64,000 bases of DNA. It comes from Kitasatospora sp. Root107 (lineage in GTDB: Bacteria > Actinomycetota > Actinomycetes > Streptomycetales > Streptomycetaceae). Each line of letters starts with the position of its first letter. The first letter of the stretch is position 1. Shown here piece by piece: positions 12,214 to 22,537 of the stretch. Made by a program: the position numbers and the translations under genes. Below the pieces are notes generated by a model that was not told the DNA's origin, did not search any database, and saw only the letters and a program-made list of their open reading frames with translations. The stretch lies in the NCBI RefSeq assembly GCF_001424875.1, contig NZ_LMCT01000001.1:548886-612885 (forward strand). Reading direction: 5' to 3'.

Positions 12214-14644
12214 GACTCCTCCGCCGGGGCGATGGTCACCAGGTGGCCGGTGGTGGTGCCGAGGGTGCGGTAGGCGCCGCCCGGCGTGGAGTTGAGCGGC
12301 AGCCAGACCGTGCGGTCGGGCTGCTCGGGGTTCAGCTCCAGCGGCAGGGTGAGCGAACCGGCCGGTCCGGTGATCCGGAGCGCGGTGGTGGCGCCGATCT
12401 CGGCGGCGGTGGTGGGCGAGAGCCTGGCCACCGCCGGGTGCCGGGTGCCGGCCAGGTGCTCGTCGCCGATCTGCAGCGTGCCCTGGTCGAGCAGCAGCCG
12501 GTGGCCGCCGAGCACCGCCTGGCCGGCGGCCGGGCGGGGCAGCGGGACGGTGCCGGTGCTCGGCGCCACCGGGCGGTCACCCGTCCAGGGGGCGAACCGG
12601 TCCAGCTCCAGCCGGGCGGCGCGGACGTCGGGCAGGCCGATCGGCCGGTCCAGCGCGTCGCTGAGCATGCTCAGCACCCGGACGTCCGAGTGCAGGTGAC
12701 GACCCATCAGCTGGTCGGGCTTGATCGCGGTCTCGAACATCCGGACCCGGCCCTCCCAGTCCAGGAAGGTGCCGGCCTTCTCCGCCACGGCGGCCACCGG
12801 CAGCACCACGTCGGCGCGTTCGGTCACCGCGGAAGGCCGGATCTCCAGCGAGACCACGAACCGGACCCGGGCCAGCGCCTCGTCGGCCAGCGCCGGGTCG
12901 GCCAGGTCGTCCAGCCCCAGGCCGCCGATCACCAGCGCGTCCAGGTCGCCGTGGGCGGCGGCGGCCAGGATCTGGTCGGTGTCCCGGCCACTCCTGGACG
13001 GGAGTTCGGCACCGCCCCAGATCGCGGCGGCCTCGCCCCGCGCCTCGGCGGCGGCGACCGGACGGCCGCCGGGCAGCAGGCCGGGCAGCGCACCCGCCTC
13101 GACGGCGCCGCGCTCACCGGCCCGGCGCGGCACCCAGGCCAGCTCGGCCCCGGTCGCGGCGGCCAGCCGCAGCGCGGCGGTCAGCCCGCCGGGCACGGTG
13201 GCCAGCCGTTCGCCGACCAGGATCACCGCGCCTGCCTGGCGCAGCAGTTGGCCCGCCCGCCCGGCGTCGTCGCCGAGCGCGGTGTCGTCGGCCAGGGCGG
13301 TCAGCCACTCGGCCTCGGTGCCGGGCGCGGCGGGCAGCAGCGCACCGTGCAGCTTGGTCAGGCCCCGGCTGCGGTGGCTCGCCACCGCGAAGACCTGGAG
13401 GCCGGTGGCCCGGTTGGCCTTGCGCAGCCGCAGGAAGACGATCGGCGACTCCTCCTCGGGCTCGAAGCCGACCAGCAGCGCGGCGGGTGCGGCCTCGAGG
13501 GCCTGGTAGGAGACGCCCGTTCCGTCCAGGTCGACGCCGCGACCGGCGACCGCGGCGGCCAGGAATTCGGCCTCCTCGCCGCTCAGCGGGCGGGCCCGGA
13601 AGTCCACGTCGTTGGTGCCGAGCGCGACCCGGGCGAACTTGCCGTAGCCGTACGCGTCCTCGACCGTCACCCGGCCACCGGCCAGCACCGCGGCCCTGGC
13701 TCCGGCCAGACCTGCGGCGGCGGCCGCCAGCGCCTCCGGCCAGGAGGTGGCGACCAGCTCACCGTCCTTGCGGACCAAGGGAGTCGACAGGCGGTCACGC
13801 TGCTGGCCGTAACGGAAGGCGAACCGGCCCTTGTCGCAGTTCCACTCCTCGTTCACCGCCGGGTCCTCGCCCGCCAGCCGGCGGAGCACCTTGCCGCGCC
13901 GGTGGTCGGTGCGCTGGGCGCAACCGGAGGAGCAGTGCTCGCACACGCTCGGCGAGGAGACCAGGTCGAACGGGCGGGAGCGGAACCGGTAGGCGGCCGA
14001 GGTGAGCGCGCCGACCGGGCAGATCTGGATGGTGTTGCCGGAGAAGTACGACTCGAAGTCGTCCCCCTCGCCGATGCCGACCTGCTGCAGCGCGCCGCGC
14101 TCCAGCAGCTCGATGAACGGGTCGCCGGCGATCTCCTGGGAGAAGCGGGTGCAGCGGGCACAGAGCACGCAGCGCTCCCGGTCGAGCAGTACCTGACTGC
14201 TGACCGGGACCGGCTTGGCGTAGGTCCGCTTCATACCGTCGAAGCGGGAGTCGGTGTCCCCGGTGGACATCGCCTGGTTCTGCAGCGGGCACTCGCCGCC
14301 CTTGTCGCAGACCGGGCAGTCCAGCGGGTGGTTGATCAACAGCAGCTCCATCACGCCGCGCTGGGCCTTCTCGGCCACCGGCGAGCTGAGCTGGGTGCGG
14401 ACCACCATGCCCTCGGTGACCGGGATGGTGCAGGAGGCGACCGGCTTGCGCTGGCCCTCCACCTCCACGATGCACTGCCGGCAGGCCCCGGCCGGGGCGA
14501 GCAGCGGGTGGTCGCAGAACCGGGGGATCTGGGTGCCGATCTGCTCGGCGGCGCGGATCACCAGGGTGCCCTTGGGCACACTGACCTCGACCCCGTCGAT
14601 GGTGAGCGTGACCAGGTCGGTGCTGGTCTGCGGCTCGGTCACGG

Positions 14645-14648
<4 letters not shown>
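12210..14648 (-). CDS. nuoG: NADH-quinone oxidoreductase subunit G
   Basis: Largest peripheral subunit of complex I, 812 aa, related to molybdopterin oxidoreductases. The N-terminal 2Fe-2S domain has [15 protein letters not shown]. Next come [16 protein letters not shown] (His/Cys-bound 4Fe-4S) and [25 protein letters not shown] marks the 4Fe-4S of the molybdopterin-like domain. The remainder (about residues 300-812) is a degenerate, alanine-rich molybdopterin-oxidoreductase fold. ATG at 14648 ([13 protein letters not shown]) overlaps the nuoF stop (14645-14648). The longer frame to 15302 is read-through of nuoF. Confidence 0.96.
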
Positions 14649-15999
<1,351 letters not shown>

Positions 16000-16000
<1 letters not shown>

Positions 16001-16740
16001 CACGCTTCCGTCCCTTCGTGCCGGGGGGCCACGACCTTGGCGCCCGGGGTGCCGGGCAGTGCCTCGCCCTTGGCCAGCCGGAGCCCGGCCAGCGAGGGCG
16101 CGCCGCCCGCGCCGGAGGCGTCCACCGCGCCGGGGCGCTCGTCCGGGAAGCCGGCCAGGATCCGCGAGGTCTCCTTGAACGAGCAGAGCCGGGCGCCCCG
16201 GGTCGGCCGCGGGTCGTGCCCGGCCCGCAGGTCGTCGACCAACTGCCGTGCGCTGTCCGGGGTCTGGTTGTCGAAGAACTCCCAGTTGACCATCACCACG
16301 GGGGCGTAGTCGCAGGCCGCGTTGCACTCGATGTGCTCGATCGAGATCTCGCCGTCGGCGGTGGTCTCGTTGTTCTCGACACCCAGGTGCTGCTTGAGCT
16401 CGTCGAAGATCTGGTCACCGCCGAGCACCGCGCAGAGCGTGTTGGTGCAGACGCCGACGTGGTACTTCCCGGCCGGGCGCCGCCGGTACATGGTGTAGAA
16501 GGTGGCCACCGCGGTCACCTCGGCCGTGGTCAGCTCCAGCTGCTCGGCGCAGAACCGGATACCGGTCGGCGTGACGCAGCCCTCCTCGGCCTGCACCAGG
16601 TGCAGCAGCGGCAGCAGGGCGGACCGGGCCACGGGGTAGCGGCCGATCAACTCCTTGGCGTCCGCCACCAGTCGGGCGTGCACCTCGGCCGGGTACGGCT
16701 TCGCCGGAAGTGCCGGCATCCCCAGTTGGACGTCACTCAC
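16000..16740 (-). CDS. nuoE: NADH-quinone oxidoreductase subunit E (2Fe-2S)
   Basis: Thioredoxin-fold subunit of complex I carrying cluster N1a, 246 aa. The four ligands are in [11 protein letters not shown] and [27 protein letters not shown] is the family core. GTG at 16740 overlaps the nuoD stop (16737-16740, GTGA), which fixes the start. After the core, from about residue 165, runs a polar extension of about 80 residues ([16 protein letters not shown] onward), common in actinobacteria and absent from the enterobacterial protein. The longer frame to 18126 is read-through of nuoD. Confidence 0.95.
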
Positions 16741-18059
16741 CGGTCCACGCCTCCCATCACCGGGTCGATCCCGGCCACCGCGACGATCACGTCGGCGATC
16801 TGGCCGCCCTCGCACATCGCCGCCATCGACTGCAGGTTGGTGAACGAGGGATCGCGGAAGTGCACCCGGTAGGGCCGGGTACCGCCGTCGCTCACCACGT
16901 GCACCCCGAGCTCGCCCTTGGGCGACTCGACCGCCGTGTACGCCTGGCCGACCGGGACCCGGAAGCCCTCGGTGACCAGCTTGAAGTGGTGGATCAGGGC
17001 CTCCATCGAGGTGCCCATGATCTTCCGGATGTGGTCCAGCGAGTTGCCCATGCCGTCGGGGCCGACGGAGAGTTGGGCGGGCCAGGCGATCTTCTTGTCC
17101 GCCACCATCACCGGCCCCGGCTTCAGCCGGTCCAGGCACTGCTCGACGATCCGCAGCGACTGGTGCATCTCCTCCAGGCGGATCAGGAACCGCCCGTAGG
17201 AGTCCGCGCTGTCGGCGGTCGCCACGTCGAACTCGTAGTCCTCGTACCCGCAGTACGGGTCGGTCTTGCGCAGGTCGTGCGGCAGGCCGGTGGCCCGCAG
17301 GATCGGACCGGTGGCACCGAGCGCCAGACAGCCGGCCAGGTCCAGGAAGCCGACGTCGACCAGCCGGGCCTTGAAGATCGGGTTGCCGGTGGCCAGCTTG
17401 TCGTACTCGTGCATCCGGGAGCGGAGCAGCTTGACCGCCTCCCGGACCTGGTCGACCGCACCGGGCGGCAGGTCCTGGGCCAGTCCGCCGGGGCGGACGT
17501 AGGCGTGGTTCATCCGCAGGCCGGTGACCAACTCGAAGACGTCCAGGATGAGTTCGCGGTCCCGGAAGCCGTAGATCATCAGCGTCGTGGAGCCGATCTC
17601 CATCCCGCCGGTGGCCAGGCAGACCAGGTGCGAGGAGATCCGGTTGAGCTCCATCATCAGCACCCGGATCACGCTGGCCCGGTCCGGGATCTGGTCGGTG
17701 ATCCCGAGCAGCTTCTCGACCGCGAGGCAGTACGCGGTCTCGTTGAACATCGGGGTCAGGTAGTCCATCCGCGTGACGAACGTGGTGCCCTGGACCCAGT
17801 TGCGGTACTCCATGTTCTTCTCGATGCCGGTGTGCAGGTAGCCGATCCCGCACCTGGCCTCGGTCACGGTCTCGCCGTCGATCTCCAGGATCAGGCGCAA
17901 CACCCCGTGGGTGGAGGGGTGTTGCGGACCCATGTTGACGATGATCCGCTCGTCGTCGGCCCGGCCGACGGCCTCCACCACCTCGCCCCAGTCGCCACCG
18001 GTGACGGTGAAGACGCGGCCCTCGGTGGTGTCCCTCGCCTCTTCGTATTGAGTGGTCAT
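16737..18059 (-). CDS. nuoD: NADH-quinone oxidoreductase subunit D (49 kDa)
   Basis: Quinone-site subunit of complex I, 440 aa, derived from the NiFe-hydrogenase large subunit. [13 protein letters not shown] contains the quinone-binding His and [14 protein letters not shown] is the second family signature. [14 protein letters not shown] and DPVMGGVDR close the protein. It is separate from nuoC, unlike the fused NuoCD of enterobacteria. The start at 18059 abuts the nuoC stop. Together with NuoB and NuoH it forms the menaquinone-reducing pocket. Confidence 0.97.
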   Translation of the reverse strand: MTTQYEEARDTTEGRVFTVTGGDWGEVVEAVGRADDERIIVNMGPQHPSTHGVLRLILEIDGETVTEARCGIGYLHTGIEKNMEYRNWVQGTTFVTRMDYLTPMFNETAYCLAVEKLLGITDQIPDRASVIRVLMMELNRISSHLVCLATGGMEIGSTTLMIYGFRDRELILDVFELVTGLRMNHAYVRPGGLAQDLPPGAVDQVREAVKLLRSRMHEYDKLATGNPIFKARLVDVGFLDLAGCLALGATGPILRATGLPHDLRKTDPYCGYEDYEFDVATADSADSYGRFLIRLEEMHQSLRIVEQCLDRLKPGPVMVADKKIAWPAQLSVGPDGMGNSLDHIRKIMGTSMEALIHHFKLVTEGFRVPVGQAYTAVESPKGELGVHVVSDGGTRPYRVHFRDPSFTNLQSMAAMCEGGQIADVIVAVAGIDPVMGGVDR

Positions 18060-18763
18060 CAGCTGTACGACCTCCGCTGGTCGGGCGCCGGGATCTGGGC
18101 ACCCTTGTACTCGACGGGGATGCCACCGAGCGGGTAGTCCTTGCGCTGCGGGTGGCCGGTCCAGTCGTCCGGCATCATGATCCGGGTGAGCGCCGGGTGT
18201 CCCTCGAAGACCAGGCCGAAGAAGTCGTAGGTCTCGCGCTCGTGCCAGTCGTTGGTCGGGTAGACGCTGACCAGCGACGGGATCCGCGGGTCGGCGTCCG
18301 GTGCGGTGACCTCCACCCGGAGCAGCCGGCCGTGGGTGATCGAGCGCAGCGGGTAGACCGCGTGCAGCTCGCGCCCGGGCTCGCTCGGGTAGTGCACCCC
18401 GTTGACGCCCAGGCAGAGTTCGTACCGGAGCGCCGGGTCGTCGCGCAGGATCCGGGCCGCCCTGAGCAGGTGCTCGCGGGCGATCTGGAAGGTGAGCTCG
18501 CCGCGGTCCACCACGGTCTTCTCGATCACCTCGGCCGGGTCGAGCCCCTGCTCCTCCAGCGCACCCTCGAACTCGTCCGCGACCTCGTCGAAGCCGTGGC
18601 CGTACGGTCGGCTGCTGGCGGGCGGCAGCGCGATCGGGGCGGCCAGGCCGCCGAAGCCGGAGGTGTCGCCACTGCCCTGGGCACCGAACATGCCCTGGCG
18701 CTTGCCGACCACCTCGACGGGGATTTCTCTCCGGGTCGCGGGGACGGGTGTCTGCTCGGTCAT
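18059..18763 (-). CDS. nuoC: NADH-quinone oxidoreductase subunit C (30 kDa)
   Basis: Peripheral-arm structural subunit of complex I, 234 aa. The signature [16 protein letters not shown] followed by [16 protein letters not shown] is diagnostic. The N-terminal 70 residues, with [17 protein letters not shown], form a Gly-rich extension typical of actinobacterial NuoC. ATG at 18763 overlaps the nuoB stop as ATGA (18760-18763). The longer frame to 19252 is read-through of nuoB. Confidence 0.96.
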   Translation of the reverse strand: MTEQTPVPATRREIPVEVVGKRQGMFGAQGSGDTSGFGGLAAPIALPPASSRPYGHGFDEVADEFEGALEEQGLDPAEVIEKTVVDRGELTFQIAREHLLRAARILRDDPALRYELCLGVNGVHYPSEPGRELHAVYPLRSITHGRLLRVEVTAPDADPRIPSLVSVYPTNDWHERETYDFFGLVFEGHPALTRIMMPDDWTGHPQRKDYPLGGIPVEYKGAQIPAPDQRRSYS

Positions 18764-19314
18764 CGCAGCAGCCCCCCCATCTCGCTGGTCGGGGTGGCGC
18801 CCAGGGCCAGCTCCTCGGCCAACTCCTCGGCCCGGAGCCGGTTCGCGCCCAGCGGCTCGTTCCGGATCTTCTCGTGCAGCTTGAGGATCGCGTCCATCAG
18901 CATCTCCGGCCGCGGCGGACAGCCGGGCAGGTAGATGTCGACCGGGACGATGTGGTCCACGCCCTGCACGATCGCGTAGTTGTTGAACATCCCGCCCGAG
19001 GAGGCGCAGACGCCCATCGAGATGACCCACTTCGGGTTGGCCATCTGGTCGTACACCTGGCGCAGCACCGGTGCCATCTTCTGACTCACCCGGCCTGCCA
19101 CGATCATCAGATCGGCCTGCCGGGGCGAACCCCGGAAGACCTCCATGCCGAACCGGGCCAGGTCGTAGCGGCCCGCCCCGGTGGTCATCATCTCGATCGC
19201 GCAGCAGGCCAGCCCGAAGGTGGCGGGGAACAGCGACGATTTGCGCACCCACCCCGCCGCCGTCTCGACGCTGGTGAGCAGAAAGCCGCTCGGCAGCTTC
19301 TCCTCGATTCCCAT
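18760..19314 (-). CDS. nuoB: NADH-quinone oxidoreductase subunit B (cluster N2)
   Basis: Subunit carrying 4Fe-4S cluster N2, the direct donor to quinone; 184 aa from ATG at 19314 ([17 protein letters not shown]). An upstream in-frame ATG at 19338 would add eight residues, but the conserved family start is MG(I/L)EEKLPSGF and AGAGGG stands just before it. Ligands lie in [11 protein letters not shown] (tandem Cys), GVCASSGG and [10 protein letters not shown]. The gene follows nuoA by 60 bp, the largest gap in the operon, which contains a striking palindrome at 19352-19369. Confidence 0.96.
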   Translation of the reverse strand: MGIEEKLPSGFLLTSVETAAGWVRKSSLFPATFGLACCAIEMMTTGAGRYDLARFGMEVFRGSPRQADLMIVAGRVSQKMAPVLRQVYDQMANPKWVISMGVCASSGGMFNNYAIVQGVDHIVPVDIYLPGCPPRPEMLMDAILKLHEKIRNEPLGANRLRAEELAEELALGATPTSEMGGLLR

Positions 19315-19351
19315 CAGATCCCTCTCTGCCTTCTCCAAGTCCGGTGGTTTG

Positions 19352-19369
19352 CCCTTGTGTTCACAAGGG
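19352..19369. repeat. 18-bp palindrome in the nuoA-nuoB gap
   Basis: CCCTTGTGTTCACAAGGG is an inverted repeat with perfect 8-bp arms and a 2-nt centre. It lies between the nuoA stop and the nuoB start, in the only sizeable gap within the nuo operon. In the transcript it could fold into a tight hairpin; as DNA it could be an operator. Its role is unknown. Confidence 0.45.
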
Positions 19370-19374
19370 GCTGC

Positions 19375-19734
19375 TCAGTCCCACTCCAGACCGCCGCGAC
19401 GCCAGACGTAGGCGTAGGCGACGAAGACGGTGGCGATGAACAGGAGCATCTCGACCAACCCGAAGATCCCCAGGGAGTCGAAGCTGACCGCCCAGGGGTA
19501 GAGGAAGACGATCTCGATGTCGAAGACGATGAAGAGCATCGCCGTGAGGTAGTACTTGATCGGGAACCGGCCGCCGCCCATGGGCTGCGGGGTCGGTTCG
19601 ATACCGCACTCGTACGCCTCCAACTTGGCCCGGTTGTACCGCTTCGGGCCGGTCAGTGAGGCCATCACGACGGAGCCGACCGCGAACGCCGCCGCGATGG
19701 CACCGAGTACGAGGATCGGCGCGTAGGCATTCAT
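19375..19734 (-). CDS. nuoA: NADH-quinone oxidoreductase subunit A
   Basis: First gene of the complex I operon. It encodes a three-helix membrane subunit of 119 aa that lines the quinone channel beside NuoH. YECGIEPTPQ holds the conserved loop Cys and FDIEIVFLYPWAV is the helix-2 signature with its acidic residues. The C-terminus (LFIATVFVAYAYVWRRGG) ends in the basic stop-transfer usual in the family. About 100 bp upstream is a Rex-type operator (19833-19848), implying redox control of the whole operon. Confidence 0.97.
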   Translation of the reverse strand: MNAYAPILVLGAIAAAFAVGSVVMASLTGPKRYNRAKLEAYECGIEPTPQPMGGGRFPIKYYLTAMLFIVFDIEIVFLYPWAVSFDSLGIFGLVEMLLFIATVFVAYAYVWRRGGLEWD

Positions 19735-20176
19735 GGGCCCCCGCTCCCTCCGTCCGGTCGTCCTTGACTGCAGATCGGAACTGCCGGGTCACGCTGTGGT
19801 CGACCCGTGATCCAACTCGTGAGATCACCTCATGTGAGGCAGTTCACAAGGGCTGGAACGAGCGCATCCTATGCCCGTCGGCTTGTGACGTGCGACACGC
19901 AGTTCTGGATGATCTTTGTGATCTACGCCACCTCGCAAAGCGCCACCAAGGCACCTGAGTCGCCTTCAATCAACACAGTGCAGGCAAGTGCTCACAAACC
20001 GTCGCAATCGCCTGTGAAGTGACTGGTCAGAGCGCTTCGCCTATATCAATCAGAGCGCATGCCGAGCAAATTTCAAGGAGCGAGGTTGACGTGATAGTGC
20101 GCCTCACTCGACCGGGTGGCGCTCCCCGAACGCGCGCTTGACCTTTCGTTCACAAGCGCACGAGTGCCCGGTCCGA
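19735..20176. other. Intergenic region upstream of nuoA
   Basis: This stretch of about 440 bp between nuoA and the convergent-side response regulator shows no convincing gene. It contains the Rex-type dyad at 19833-19848 and should hold the nuo promoter. It is less GC-rich than the flanks. A short plus-strand open frame at 19807-20022 lacks a ribosome site and any recognisable family. Confidence 0.6.
19833..19848. promoter_or_regulatory. Rex operator (ROP) upstream of nuoA
   Basis: TGTGAGGCAGTTCACA matches the actinobacterial Rex consensus TGTGAAC-N2-GTTCACA closely, with intact outer TGTGA and GTTCACA and deviations only near the centre. It lies 99-114 bp upstream of the nuoA start. Rex is the NADH/NAD+-sensing repressor known to control cyd and nuo genes in streptomycetes, so this site predicts derepression of complex I when NADH is high. 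The rex gene itself is not in the window. Confidence 0.8.
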
Positions 20177-20818
20177 CTACCGCCGTTCGCCCCAGACCCG
20201 GGCCGCGATGCCGACCCGGTTCCGGACGCCGAGCTTGCGCTGGATGTTGGCCAGGTGGTTCTTGACCGTGCCCGCCGAGATGAACAGCCGCTCGGCGATC
20301 TCGGCGTTGGTCGACCCGTCCGCCACCAGCTCGGCGAGCTCGCGCTCCCGCGCGGTGAGGGGCACCTCCCCCGAGCCGGGCACCGGTTCGGGAGTGGGCA
20401 GCGCGCGCAGCAGGCGGACCGTCAGCTGCGGGCTGATCAGGGTGTCCCCCGCCATCGCCGCCCGGACCGCCTCCACCAGCAGCGCCGGGCTGGACCGCTT
20501 GAGCAGGAAGCCGGTGGCCCCGTTCCGGAGAGCAGTGTGCACGTACTCGTCCAGGTCGAAGGTGGTCACCACGACCACCTTCAAGGGGTCGGCCACCTCG
20601 GGGCCGGCCAGCCGCCTGGTCAGCTCCAGACCGTCCAGCTTCGGCATCCGGATGTCCGCCAGCACCACGTCCGGCCGGAGCAGCCGGGCCTGTTCGAGCG
20701 CCGACGCCCCGTCGGCCGTCTCCGCCACCACGGTCAGATCGGGCTGGGCGTCCAGGATGATCCGGTACGCGCTGCGGATGTCGTCGTGGTCGTCGGCCAG
20801 CAGGATCCTGACGCTCAT
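20177..20818 (-). CDS. NarL/LuxR-family response regulator
   Basis: Response regulator of 213 aa in an operon with the sensor kinase at 20815-21855 (ATGA overlap). The receiver domain (residues 1-120) begins RILLADDHDDIRSAYR, with phospho-acceptor Asp in DVVLADIRMPKLDG and the conserved Thr/Lys near VVVTTF and LLKRSS. The C-terminal LuxR HTH (about residues 148-208) reads LTARERELAELVADGSTN and then AGTVKNHLANIQRKLGV. Likely target: the divergent membrane gene at 22007, whose promoter region contains a nested dyad. Confidence 0.94.
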   Translation of the reverse strand: MSVRILLADDHDDIRSAYRIILDAQPDLTVVAETADGASALEQARLLRPDVVLADIRMPKLDGLELTRRLAGPEVADPLKVVVVTTFDLDEYVHTALRNGATGFLLKRSSPALLVEAVRAAMAGDTLISPQLTVRLLRALPTPEPVPGSGEVPLTARERELAELVADGSTNAEIAERLFISAGTVKNHLANIQRKLGVRNRVGIAARVWGERR

Positions 20819-21855
20819 GACTGCCCCTCGGCTTCGTCCGCCGGCAGCGTCACGGTGACCTGCCAGCCCTGCTCGGTGCGGCCCGCGTGCAGCGTGCCGT
20901 CCAGTGCCTCGACCCTGGCCGCCAGTGCGGTCAGCCCGTGGCCGCCCCGCCGACGTGCCTGGTGCTCGACCGCGCCGCCGTCGTCGGCGACCGTCAACAC
21001 CAGCTGATTTCCCTCGATGTGACGCAGTGTCACCAGAATGACCCGAGCCCCAGGGGCGTGCCGCCGGACGTTGGTCAGCGCCTCGACCACGATCCGGTGC
21101 ACGGTGGCCCCGACCTCCCGGCCGACCGGTCGCTCCGGCAGGTCGAGCCGGACCTCTGCCGCCCCGGTGGCGGTGAACCGCTCGGCCAGCGCCGGGAGTT
21201 CGGCCAGCCCCGGCTGCGGGGCCCGGCGGGCCGCCTCCTCGGTGCGGAGCAGCTGGACGGTCCGGTCCAGCGAGGCGAGCGCCTGCTGACCGGACTGCTC
21301 GATCCGCCGGAACACCTCGGCCTGCTCCGGGTGCCCGGCTGCCAGGAAGCCACCCGCCTGGGCCAGCGCCACCATCCCGCTCACGTCGTGGGCCACGAAG
21401 TCGTGCAGGTCGTGCGCGAGTTCGAGCTGCTCGGCCCGGCGGGCGGCCGCCACCTCACGGTGCCGGAGCCCGTCCAGCGACCAGAGGTAGCCGCCGACCA
21501 GCGCCGCTCCCAGCGCCCCGACCGCACCGAACCCGAGCAGCCCGACCTGCTGCCAGCCCTCGACCGGGGCCGCGTACCGGAGCGGCCAGCAGAGCAGCGC
21601 CACCGCCAGCCCCGCAGTGGCCACCCGGCCCCGGCCGGTACGCACCGTCACCGTCACCAGGGCCAGCAGCCCGACCAGTTCGACCACTCCGATCGCTCCG
21701 GCCGGACCGCCCTCACCGAAACCGCCCCGCGCCGCCCCGAAGGCCGTCAGCCCGAGCGACACCGCCCCCGCCACCACCGTCGGCCGTGGCCGCCTCGTCC
21801 ACAGCGCGGCCGCGACCGCGAGCACCGGAACGGCGCTCCCCCACTCCTCGATCAT
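20815..21855 (-). CDS. Sensor histidine kinase (HisKA_3 family)
   Basis: Membrane histidine kinase of 346 aa, DesK/LiaS-like. The N-terminal 140 residues carry about five hydrophobic segments with no large extracellular loop, so sensing is probably intramembrane. The dimerisation/phosphorylation motif is ELAHDLHDFVAHDVSGMV (first His in the DLHD box). ATPase boxes are VVEALTNVRRHAPGA (N), VADDGG (G1) and GGHGLTALAARVEALDG (G2). It phosphorylates the co-transcribed LuxR regulator and is divergent from the 22007 membrane gene. Confidence 0.93.
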   Translation of the reverse strand: MIEEWGSAVPVLAVAAALWTRRPRPTVVAGAVSLGLTAFGAARGGFGEGGPAGAIGVVELVGLLALVTVTVRTGRGRVATAGLAVALLCWPLRYAAPVEGWQQVGLLGFGAVGALGAALVGGYLWSLDGLRHREVAAARRAEQLELAHDLHDFVAHDVSGMVALAQAGGFLAAGHPEQAEVFRRIEQSGQQALASLDRTVQLLRTEEAARRAPQPGLAELPALAERFTATGAAEVRLDLPERPVGREVGATVHRIVVEALTNVRRHAPGARVILVTLRHIEGNQLVLTVADDGGAVEHQARRRGGHGLTALAARVEALDGTLHAGRTEQGWQVTVTLPADEAEGQS

Positions 21856-21871
21856 CCGTTCAGCCTAGGCA

Positions 21872-21919
21872 CCGACGCCCGATGCCGCCTGTGCCGAACG
21901 GCACATGACGGGGCGTCGG
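21872..21919. promoter_or_regulatory. Nested dyad in the two-component/membrane-gene divergent promoter
   Basis: Inner perfect dyad TGTGCCG-AA-CGGCACA at 21890-21905 is enclosed by outer arms CCGACGCCC (21872-21880) and GGGCGTCGG (21911-21919). The element is in the 151-bp gap between the kinase and the divergent membrane gene and is a good candidate binding site for the adjacent response regulator. Confidence 0.55.
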
Positions 21920-22006
21920 AGCGGCCACAGACCTCCCGATCGGCATCTGCCGCCGGTACCGGCCCCGCCGCGAGGCTGGAGGCACACCGAACGAGAGGAA
22001 CCTCCG

Positions 22007-22537
22007 ATGACCACCGTCACCACCCTTGCCGCTCCCTGGGCAGTCCGCACCGCCAAGCTTGCGGCCCTGAGCACCGTCCCGTCCGGCCTCTGGCGGATCG
22101 CCCTGGGCGTCGGCATCCCGGTCGGCTTCTCCGGCGCGATGGAACAGCAGATGACCGCCCACATGCCGGGCTGGGGAACCGTCTACGTGATCGCCCTGAG
22201 CGCCCTCGCCGAGGCCCTCGCCTTCCTCACCCTCGGCCTGGTCCGCCCCTGGGGCCGGCTGGCCCCCCGTTGGCTCCCCCTGATCGGCGGTCGCCGGATC
22301 CCCCCGCTCGCCGCAGTCCTCCCGGCCGCCGTGGGCGCGATCGCGGTCACCGCACTCACCCTCACAGCCGGCCTCGGCGGCTGGTACAGCCCCGAAGCGA
22401 TGGGCGACCCGGAGGCACCGCACGGCCTGGCCGGCCTGGTGATGACCCTCTGCTACGCGCCCCTGCTGCTCTGGGGCCCGCTGCTGGCGGTCGTCACGGT
22501 GGACTACTACCGCCGTTCCAGGGCCGGTTCGCGCTGA
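22007..22537 (+). CDS. Small integral membrane protein, unknown family
   Basis: Protein of 176 aa that I do not recognise by family. It shows four hydrophobic segments: LWRIALGVGIPVGF, VYVIALSALAEALAFLTLGL, LAAVLPAAVGAIAVTALTL and LVMTLCYAPLLLWGPLLAVV. The C-terminus is basic and probably cytoplasmic. ATG at 22007 is preceded by GAGAGGAA at 21993-22000. It is transcribed divergently from the two-component system and may be its regulated target or accessory sensor. Its last 31 bp overlap the 3' end of the EamA gene on the opposite strand. Confidence 0.8.
   Translation: MTTVTTLAAPWAVRTAKLAALSTVPSGLWRIALGVGIPVGFSGAMEQQMTAHMPGWGTVYVIALSALAEALAFLTLGLVRPWGRLAPRWLPLIGGRRIPPLAAVLPAAVGAIAVTALTLTAGLGGWYSPEAMGDPEAPHGLAGLVMTLCYAPLLLWGPLLAVVTVDYYRRSRAGSR

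Noticed and set aside
19352..19369. Second Rex operator
   Set aside because: It has TGTG/CACA ends, but the whole spacing is too short for the 16-bp Rex consensus.
19807..20022. Plus-strand open frame upstream of nuoA
   Set aside because: No ribosome site, no recognisable domain, and it overlaps the Rex operator and the expected nuo promoter.
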